From the NCBI GenBank assembly GCA_030340625.1, contig JAOPHQ010002900.1:53098-117097 (forward strand): a stretch of 64,000 bases of DNA. The letters run 5' to 3'. The stretch comes from Merluccius polli. Taxonomy: Eukaryota > Chordata > Actinopteri > Gadiformes > Merlucciidae. The position numbers and the translations under genes are program-made. Below the pieces are notes generated by a model. It was not told the origin of the DNA and did no database searches. It saw only the letters and a program-made list of their open reading frames with translations. Positions 1-9,500 of this stretch are shown here, in pieces; position 1 is the stretch's first letter, and every line of letters begins with the position of its first letter.

Positions 1-570
1 ACACGACTCTGCAGCATCGCGTGGACATCGGGGGCAGTGGCTCTGGATTGGCAGACTGGGGTGGTGGTCCCTCTTTTTAAGAAGGGGGACCGGAGGGTGT
101 GTTCCAACTATAGGGGGATCACACTCCTCAGCCTCCCTGGTAAGGTCTATTCAGGGGTGCTGGAGAGGAGGGTCCGTCGGATAGTCGAACCTCGGATTCA
201 GGAGGAGCAATGTGGTTTTCGTCCAGGCCGTGGAACAGTGGACCAGCTCTGCACCCTCTGCAGGATCCTTGAGGGTGCATGGGAGTTGGCCCAACCAGTC
301 CACATGTGCTTTGTGGACTTGGAGAAGGCATTCGACCGTGTCCCTCGGGGAGTCCTGTGGGGGGTTCTCCGGGAGTACGGGGTATCAGACCTCCTAATAC
401 GGGCTGTCCGTTCCCTGTATGACCGGTGTCAGAGCTTGGTCCGCATTGCCGGTAATAAGTCGGACTTGTTTCCAGTGAGGGTTGGACTCCGCCAGGGCTG
501 CCCTTTGTCACCGATCCTGTTCATAATTTTTATGGACAGGATTTCTAGGCACAGCCAGGGCGAAATCTGA
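1..570 (+). mobile_element. Non-LTR retrotransposon (LINE) reverse transcriptase fragment
   Basis: The frame is open from base 1 to a stop at 568-570, so the fragment continues left of the window. The product has the order of a LINE reverse transcriptase palm and fingers: VVPLFKKGDRR, NYRGITLLS, EEQCGFRPGRGT, the FVDLEKAFDRVP block (motif A) and the GLRQGCPLSPILF block (motif B). It stops just after motif B, before the FADD or YADD catalytic box, so it cannot be active. The upstream endonuclease, if any, lies outside the window. I do not assign the clade. The antisense ORF across the same bases is a shadow. Confidence 0.85.
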
Positions 571-779
571 ATAGATAGCCATAATGTCGTAAAATCTGAA
601 CATTTTGATATTTGAATGGTTTCTGTAGCTGAAAGTATGAAGAAGGAGAAGAGTGCCAAAAAACGTTCGGAAGAAGAATAAAAATAAAAATAAAAACTAG
701 AAAATGCATTTCCTGCAGAAAACGCGTGTGAATGCTGGAAGCTGAATGATAAGCGCAAAGCAGAAATATAAAATGAATT

Positions 780-1080
780 GATCTGAAGAATCTGAAAGTA
801 GTAGTAGAAGCTGAAATAGTAGAAGAAGCTGAAAGTAGTAGTAGAAGCTGAAATAGTAGAAGAATCTGAAAGTAGTAGAAGAAGCTGAAATAGTAGAAGA
901 ATCTGAAAGTAGTAGTAGAAGCTGAAATAGTAGAAGAATCTGAAAGTAGTAGAAGAAGCTGAAATAGTAGAAGAATCTGAAAGTAGTAGAAGTAGTTGAA
1001 ATTGTAGAAGTAGCTGAAAGTAGTAGTAGCTGAATTAGTAATACTAATAGCTGAAGTAGAAGTAACTGAAGTAGTAACAA
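780..1080. repeat. Purine-rich GAAGCTGAAATAGTA minisatellite
   Basis: This is a tandem array of short related units such as GAAGCTGAAATAGTA and GAATCTGAAAGTAGTA. It gives a Leu/Ser/Thr-rich open frame on the minus strand (697-1149) that I read as a repeat artefact. The flanking 571-779 shows nothing recognisable beyond A-rich sequence. Confidence 0.8.
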
Positions 1081-1199
1081 CACTGTCTGAACGTCCTCAA
1101 AAGGTAGCCCAAACTGGCAACACTGTCTGATCCTCAAAAAGCAGCCCAATCTGGCAACACTGCTGAACGTCCCCTCGCTCGAGCGTCAACGTGAAGTCA

Positions 1200-1790
1200 A
1201 CTGAAAAGGAATCAGTTAAACTGTGAAACTCTTAATAAGTATAAATGCTATCGAAATTTCGTTTGGATATTATGGGATATACAAGTCTGTAGATTTGTGA
1301 CATTTTTTGAACGAAGGTAAACAATTGAGAATTGATTTAGTTAGGCCTACGATGTGTAACTGTCAGAGATCAATGTGTAATCGATGTGTAACTGTGAGAT
1401 CAACTGAAGAGAACCCGAAACTTAAACTGTGATTCTGAATAAATATAAATGCTATCGAAATTTCGTTTGGATATCGTTATTATTGAATATACAAATCTGT
1501 AGATTAGTGACATTTTTTGAATGAAGGTTAACGGTTGAAAAGTGAATGAATTAGTTACGACGTCTTAAACAGTGGAAGGTCCGCCGGTTACAATGGGACG
1601 AATGGTAGAATATGACGATTTGAAACTAAAACGGCGATACAGAAAAAAGTATAACAACTATCGAAATTTCGTGAACACGGCTAGATAGATACAAATCTCT
1701 AGATTCGTTTAATTGTTTGAACGATGGGAAACGGTTGAAATTTGAATTAGTTACGGCGTAAAGCATTGGAAGAATAAGAGGCTGGGCGGA
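1200..1790. repeat. Three diverged tandem repeats of about 205 bp
   Basis: The core TATCGAAATTTCG recurs near 1,249, 1,453 and 1,659, a spacing of about 204-206 bp. Each copy also carries ACAAATCTNTAGATT and, further on, GAATTAGTTACG-like sequence. The third copy is the most diverged. No coding potential is seen. The array ends just before the left edge of duplication unit 1. Confidence 0.7.
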
Positions 1791-1867
1791 CGGCAAAACC
1801 CATTGATTTATATTGGAAAAATAAATGTATAAATGTATACTACTATTTACTATTGTGGTACTATTTA

Positions 1868-2003
1868 CTCCATGCGGTGTCTTGCTAGTATCTGATATCT
1901 AGAAGCACTCACAGTAAGGGCCGTTTGATTTCATTTCCATTCCAGTATGGAAAATGTCTGTGTTTGTTTCATTTGAGTGGAGAGCAGGTTTTCAATTCAG
2001 TCC

Positions 2004-2043
<40 letters not shown>

Positions 2044-3143
2044 CTCCTCATCTCCATCATCTCCGCCTCTATGTTGAAACCACCAAACTGTGAGTGACTT
2101 GATGCGCTGCGTTGGAGCTCGCCCTATACTGGCTCAGAAAACACTTTAAGACCACTACACCGTTTATACACGGACCATTCACTGGGATGGTAACAATATT
2201 ATTAGAAGATACATGAGGTCTTCATTCCCAGTAGGATTTGAATGAATGTCACCTACTGCTGTGTGTATGGATGTGGTGGAATATATGAACTATCCACCAC
2301 AAAAATATATGAGCTTCTATAATATATACTTAATTAAAGTCTTTGCATAAATTAAGTCTTTGCATAAAGTCTAGTCTATAAATAGCTCCCTTCCTCTCTC
2401 CAATTAAAAGGTGTTCAGTTAGTAGCATTGGCATCTCCACTGTATCCAGGAAGTGTGGAGGCCATGCATCTCCTCACTTCTTTCTTGTGCAGATCCCTTA
2501 GTTGTCTTGCGTCCTTGCAGACATGTCCACTTCCCCCCTTAGTGTGATGCTAATGAACCTGGCCTTGGCCATGGCCAGGTCACTCCCCTCACCTTGTCTC
2601 CCTTGTTGTTACTGCCCACGATGTGAAAGTGTCCCTCTAAGAGTCATGTCCACCCATTGTCTCTCTGAAGAGGTTAATGCTCCCATGTGTCTTCACATGA
2701 TCAGGACTTAAATCAAATACTTTGTTGACAAGAAGTGTCCTAAAATAAATGATCAAATGAAATGATTGGTCATCAAAATAAATTACTCTTCATCAGTGAG
2801 CTGTCCATCTAAATCAGGGGTGTCAAACGTACGGCCCGCGGGCTAGAACCGGCCCGCCAAAGGGTCCAATCCGGCCCACTGGATGACTTTGTAATGCACA
2901 TGTCATTACAGTAGAATGATTGAATGTGAAAAAACTAAGTCGTATGGTTTGAATTTCACTTATTTTTCATAAGAAAAATGTACTTGTACTTCTTGACGTG
3001 GAGATGTTGTTATTTCTAGGTGACGGTTTTACTGGTCCGGGATCAAATTGGGCTGTATGTGGCCCATGAACTAAAATGAGTTTGACACCCCTGATCTAAA
3101 TAGTATAGTGTGTTGTGATGAATCAAACTAAACAGACACTTAC
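1868..3143. other. NLR1 3' flank or final intron, left part
   Basis: This is the unit 1 sequence beyond the 47-bp linker exon of NLR1. It contains a (CA)n run at 2,006-2,041, a hAT MITE (separate entry) and otherwise unique-looking sequence also present at 39,034-41,985. No B30.2 exon is present. By analogy with NLR2, where that exon lies about 9.8 kb beyond the linker exon, the NLR1 terminal exon would be outside the window. The short plus ORF at 2,502-2,711 has no recognisable features. Confidence 0.6.
2815..3093. mobile_element. hAT-type MITE (CAGGGGTGTCAAAC ends)
   Basis: This is a 279-bp element starting CAGGGGTGTCAAAC and ending GTTTGACACCCCTG, so it has terminal inverted repeats. It is flanked by a perfect 8-bp direct repeat ATCTAAAT (2,807-2,814 and 3,094-3,101). 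Unit 2 has the unoccupied site with one ATCTAAAT at 41,937-41,944. An 8-bp target duplication is the hAT signature. There is no ORF, so it is non-autonomous. Confidence 0.93.
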
Positions 3144-3190
3144 ACTTCTGAACACCTGGTTTCAGCCTCCCCACTCCACCATGCTCCACA
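3144..3190 (-). CDS. NLR1 47-bp linker exon (VEHGG...RLKPG)
   Basis: A pyrimidine tract and AG precede the exon, and donor GTAAGT follows. The frame reads SVEHGGVGRLKPGVQK. In fish NLRC3-like proteins this linker sits between the last LRR and the PRY-SPRY (B30.2) domain. It enters with two bases carried over and leaves with one, the same as the paralogous exon at 41,986-42,032. Confidence 0.82.
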
Positions 3191-3547
3191 CTGGGGGGGA
3201 AACACAGTGAGAGCAGCATGTTGGCTTTAAACATGGAAACATTCACCTTCATCATCTGCTGGATCATCACTTTCTACACAACATGAGTTACAGTTACACT
3301 TCATCTAGCAGGCGGCTGAATCCTTGGAGGAGACATTGTCTCACTGAGTGGTGAGCTGTCCTCTCCATACCTGAGAGTGTCCAGTCTCCAGCCTGGATCC
3401 TCCAGTCCAGCAGAGAGCAGCGTAACTCCTGAGTCTCCTGCAGGGTGATTGTAGCTCAGGTCCAGCTCTCTCAGATGGGAGGGGTTGGAGCTCAGAGCTG
3501 AGGCCAAAGAAGCACAGCCTTCCTGTGAGACCATGCAGGCAGACAAC

Positions 3548-3588
<41 letters not shown>

Positions 3589-6500
3589 TATTCTTACGAA
3601 TGATTTCTAACTTTATTGGATGTAAATCTGTTAAAGGTCTTCTGATGAGGAGCCTTGTGGTGGGACTGTTTGCACATTGAGTCCAACTGACCTGAGAGTC
3701 TCCAGTCTACAGTGTGGACTCCCCAGTCCAGTAGAGAGCAGCTTCACTCCTGAATCCTGCAGATCATTGGTACTCAGGTCCAGCTCTCTCAGACTAGAGG
3801 AGTTGGAGCTGAGAACTGAGGCCAGAGCTTCACAGCATCTCTCTGACAGCTTACAGCCAGTCAGCCTTTAATGAACAATAGATACAAACATGAATTATTA
3901 TAGGTTTCATGGAAATTACAGAAATATCTTTTATACATCATGCAAAACTGGAAATAGTTTTGCTTCTAATCACTTTAAAAACACATTGTAAAACACAATA
4001 TTTAAGAACAGTCTTCATCAAATATGTGTAGTGTTTCCTCCAGCATTTTTTTCAGCAGCGGGGGGAAAGAGTGGGTGCTACACCGGCGGTCGGAGTGAAT
4101 ATCAATGGGTAATTTAAAAATATGAAATAAAATGACAATTAACTGCAAAACAAACTTTAGAACATATTTATTTATTTATTGACATCTATTGTTACAGAGG
4201 GCAGCTTGGTCTTCATTTTCTCTCCTCTCTCATCTCTTTCTGCCCTCTCTCCTGCTCCTCCACTCTGCTCTCCTGCTCCTCCACTCTGCTCTCCTGCTCC
4301 TCCACTCTGCTCTCCTGCTCCACTCTGCTCTCCTGCTCCTCCACTCTGCTCTCCTGCTCCACTACTCTGCTCTCCTGCTCCACTACTCTGCTCTCCTGCT
4401 CCACTCTGCTCTCCTGCTCCTCCACTCTGCTCTCCTGCTCCACTACTCTGCTCTCCTGCTCCTCCACTCTGCTCTCCTGCTCCACTACTCTGTTCTCCTG
4501 CTCCTCCACTCTGCTCTCCTGCTCCACTACTCTGCTCTCCTGCTCCTCCACTCTGCTCTCCTGCTCCACTCTGCTCTCCTGCTCCTCCACTCTGCTCTCC
4601 TGCTCCACTACTCTGCTCTCCTGCTCCTCCACTCTGCTCTCCTGCTCCTCCACTCTGCTCTCCTGCTCCTCCACTCTGCTCTCCTGCTCCTCCACTCTGC
4701 TCTCCTGCTCCTCCACTCTGCTCTCCTGCTCCATTACTCTGCTCTCCTGCTCCACTACTCTGCTCTCCTGCTCATCCACTCTGCTCTCCTGTAATATTAA
4801 GAACATTAAAATATTGTAGTAGCCACCACTAACCTTACATATTTTAGAACTAAAAGGCATTTCTTTCCCTTCAAAACTTCGGGGCATGAACCTTGAGCCC
4901 CTCCCTAGCTAAAGTAACGTTACCTGCCTATCTTCCTCATTGACATCAGGCATCTTTCTCTTCTTGGAGAAATATTTTAACAAACTCATCTGAAAATGCA
5001 ATCAGGAATATTTTAATACATAGCTTATATAAACATTGTGGGCAATTATTTTACCGTTTATTTAAGTAAGGCTACCGGTATTATGATTCACTGAGTTCTC
5101 TAACGTTAACGTTAGCTGGAACATTTTTTCGCGATATATTAGTAATCCATCCCTGCTAATACATGTCATCATGTAAATATGAGCATTCCTTCCAGGTGAT
5201 GGGACCTATTGGCTCAAAATCAGTGCAGGATCATACTTGTTTTATAAGACACAACTCTAACTTTCTTTTTGTTTGTTCCTTTTTTTTAATCAAATCTTAA
5301 CATTCTTCATATTTTTTAAATAAACATTTAATACCCACATTTTATTTTGAAAACTGGACGTTTCCACACGCTGCAGTAAGCTAGCGCTGACTTTCCCAGT
5401 TGTCTCAAAGTATTTGCCATAATGTCGGCAATAAGGGCGCACTTGAAAATGTTGGAGCGGCTGGCTTGACCACGTGAAAACGAGAGACGGCTGGCTTGAC
5501 CGCAGTACGCGATCGGTCATTAATTAATAATCAAATTTAACCATATAACTGCACACAACTAGCCTAGAACTCTAGACACCCCCTAGCGGCAGCAAATGTA
5601 TTTGGCAGCTAGGTAGGTCTAGCATGGCTCCGTCGGCTTTTTGGTGCTGGAAACACAAAGTATGTCTGACCAATCACAGCGTGAGGGGCGGAGTCGGAAG
5701 CCGGGCTACCATGACGACAGAGTTGCGACGGTTCCGTGTTAGGTAAACAATGGCTGCTGCTGCTGGCGAACGGCTGTCTTTCCACTCGGCTTTGGCCGCG
5801 ACTCTTCAAGACTTGTTGAAGTTAACATTTTATTTGAGAAAAGAACAACGAACGGCACTGAAGTCTTTCCTCGAAAATAAATATGTATTCGGAGTTTTGA
5901 TTAATTACATAGTCAGAGCCGTCGCTCTGACTACGTCACCTTCTTCGTTGCTCTGATTGGTTGTAGCGCTATCCTATTGCGTGCAGAGGGAACTTGAAAG
6001 ACAACCGTTTATCCCGCCCACACTGCCAATGGAGCTGAGCCAGACCTTACATCTTTCTGATGTAGGTCTGGCTTGCCAGGCTAGCACACAACTTTATTTA
6101 AAAGCAATCAAATGGAAAACATGTTTGTTTGTATTTTGGTGTCCGGTGCGTGTGGATATGCGGCTCCTCCGGCGGAGCGGTTCATGTTAATAGCGGAGTC
6201 CGGGAGGGTTCACCTTCACAGGCGTAGTTACGAGGGATGTGCGACTATCGGCTTAAAAAATACTAAAGTGTTTTTTAAAGTTAGAAAGATATTAGATATT
6301 CAACCGATATTCACGCTCCGAATTACAGCGATCAGAACTGGATCGGAACTAAAGCCGCGATCACCGGGCACCGCTAGACATGCGGGACTAATGTCCCGCA
6401 TGTCTAGCGGTGCCTACCTACCTAGGTGTCTACCTGCCCAGGTGTCTACCTACCCAGGTGTCTACCTGCCCAGGGGTCCGTTTCACAAAGCAGGTTTAGT

Positions 6501-9500
6501 GAAAACCCTGCGTTTATTAACCCTGAACTGAGGGAAACTCTGCGATTTCCGTTTCACAAAGGGAGATAACTCAAACCAGAGAAAGAGGGGCAACTCTAGC
6601 CTGTTTCACAAAGAGAGATAACTTACGCTCTCGGTCAGTTACCGTAGTAACAGACTCTATGAACCTAACCTGGTCGGGACCAGGTTTTACTCAATGGATC
6701 AATGTGTCTCCGCCCTCTTTCAGCCACACACGCCATTTGATTTCCTCATTCATTCAGTCAGCGAGTTTTGGCGTAGCCGTCTGTCAAAAATCATTTAACA
6801 AAATCAGAGTCAGTGCTATTTCAGAAGTCCATTAGGCAGTAGGAGGCGACTTTTTCACGAACATGTCCTTTTGACCAGCGCTCGAAGTGGAAAAAAATAA
6901 GTGCCGGTACTCCCTTACTCACATACATATATACACATATATATATATATATAAATAAAAGCGCTTTGGGTGTCTTGAAAAGCGCTATATAAATGAAATT
7001 AATTATTATTATATAATTATTATTTACTGCGCAGAGAATTAAATATTCGTCGGGAGAGGGTTATCAGACCATAGATGTTTTAGCCTTTCCAGACAATTAT
7101 CATTTCCAGACAATTATCTTTTTCAGCGGTACCGTTTCACGTCACAGTCCATCATTTACATACACAACCTAATCCGTCCTTACATGTGCAACATTACCAA
7201 CCGTAGTCTCTCACATCCCAGCAGATATTGTGTGTTGCACTGCGTTTCTTTGCAAATGTTTTTTGTACAATGTCGGAGATGTAGAGGCAACTGTATACAG
7301 TCAAATAGCCACTTAATATTTACTTTACAGTGTAAAACATGATCAAAATGATCATGCCGAGCCGAGGTCTTATCTGTTTGAATAATGTAATCTTAAGCTG
7401 CTGTCAAGTGCGCTTCTCCCCCGCGGGATTGCACCTAAATGAAATAAATAGTTACCATTCAAGCAGTTTTCCTCTGTAATATTGTGATCGCAAATTACTC
7501 CATTTAAACTTACGCAGCAGTGTTGCACTTCTTTCTAAAAACGTGTTGAAACTCGCCATATGAGCGCATTAGTAGGAGGTATATTAAGTATTTCCAATCG
7601 AGGTTGGTGACTTCCCCGTTGCCATGGTGACTCGTCGAATCGGGGCTCCATTGATGCTGGCTTTTTATAGTTGTGGTGCACGCGCTCAACCCTAGGTGGA
7701 ACTCCTCTGAGTTGATCAACTTAACTCAAAACCGGTGTTGTGGAACCGAAATCCCAGAGTTTTCTATCTCAGTGGAGATCAACTCAGCGTTTAGGATTAA
7801 ACTCAGACCTGCTTTGTGAAACGGACCCCAGGTGTCTGCCTGCCCAGGTGTCTACCTGCCCAGGTGTATTGGTCAGTATTTCTGCAGCGATTAGTTAAAT
7901 CAGGGCTTGTTGCGACCACGGATGTATTCGGTTTGCGATGCTCATGCCTTCTTATTTTGATGTTTTACTTTTTGCTCGACTAATGAAAACGTATTCGACT
8001 AAGCCTCCGTCGATCAGCTAAGCCGACTGTTAGGGGGCAGCCCTAGTTAACTTACAGAACTTTATATGGACCATTAGTTATATTTTCAATTTATTTACAG
8101 AGCAATCCCTGCAAAGTTTTTAGGTAATAACTATAGAAGAGACTATAGGATTACTGTGTCGGACGAGGGGGGCGTGGCATCACGATGGTGGCTCTCCATC
8201 GTGATGTCAGTCAGCCATCACGATGGACGATGTCAGACCACGCGAACGCGAACCTGATTTTTTTTTCCCGCAGACACGTCGGTACGCCGGCGTGGTGCCG
8301 GAATCAGCCCTGTGTAGAGAAACGAGTACCGTCACGTTTTTAAAATTGTTGCATCGACTTGGTACCGAAGTATCGGTTCTCGTGACATCCCTCCTGTCTG
8401 CCCTCGTCTGCCTGAGGAGAACAAGCTGTCCTCGCGCTGTTGTTTACTTATGGGGTCAGAACAGTCTCATTAATAATGAATGCACAGAGAAGGATTCACA
8501 AATGTATTTTGTGATTTATATATAAATTACTCTCTTCTCACAAATACATTTCAATGCACACACAAATGGATTTCGGCATGTATAAATGTAAAATAAATCC
8601 ATAAACAAAAATAAGTTTCACAAACACATTTCTGATCCACACACAAATGTGTCTTGTTTAAAATAAATGTAATATAAATCCATAAATATATTAATTACAT
8701 ATTTTCTTCAAAAATGTATTTGGATGTTGTTACATTTATATACAAACTGTTGAATTTACAAGACGCTTTTCATTTGTGAACTTGTTTGCATTTGTGTGTG
8801 AACTGGTCTGTATTAATATGTGGATTTTTGAGACTCCCCTGACACGGCTGGATTCACAAATGCATTTTTTTCACCAAGGAACTCTCTGTAGCCAATCAGA
8901 TGCCTCCTTAGTTTTCAGCCAATCACATGACTGCAATCCCACGAGGGGTACCTCAGCATGGCCAGCGCACAGCATTTTCTCTGCGCATTTTGCGTTACTT
9001 TTCGGTAAAAAAAAAAAAAAAAAAGAGTTATCGGACTTCACTTGGTTACTGTGCGTTCACATCAGAAGCGAATTGCGCTGCAAAGACGCTTTGGTCACTC
9101 ATAAAGATTCGCTGCGAATATTTCTGTTCGCTTTTGTCGCTCAAGTCGCTCATGACGTACAATTCAATTTTGCAGACGCATTTAAAGGAGCCGTATTCTT
9201 TTAGTACAGACAGCCATATCAAAGATTGAACTCCCATACACTTTGGCCATATATTGCAGAGACGGTTTTGCTTGTTGGATAAACGATAGTCGCACATCCC
9301 TCGTAACTACGCCGTGAAGGTGAACCCTCCCGGACTCCGCTATTAACATGAACCGCTCCGCCGGAGGAGCCGCACATCCACACGCACCGGACACCACAAT
9401 ACAAACACACATGTTTTCCATTTGCTTGCCTTTAAATAAAGTTGTGTGCAGTTATACGGTTAAATAGGATTATTAAAAGTGTTCATGTCTCCTTCCTGGT

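Noticed and set aside
4179..4832. Plus-strand ORFs of Ser/Pro/Leu repeats across the 18/21-bp minisatellite
   Set aside because: They arise because unit lengths are multiples of three. No start context, splice signals or conserved ends on the plus strand, unlike the minus-strand candidate.
8776..9204. ORFs starting MNLFAFVCELVCI (also 9,797-10,072, 40,068-40,595, 41,118-41,453)
   Set aside because: They occur in both arms of the foldback elements on opposite strands, so they are inverted-repeat translations without a recognisable domain.
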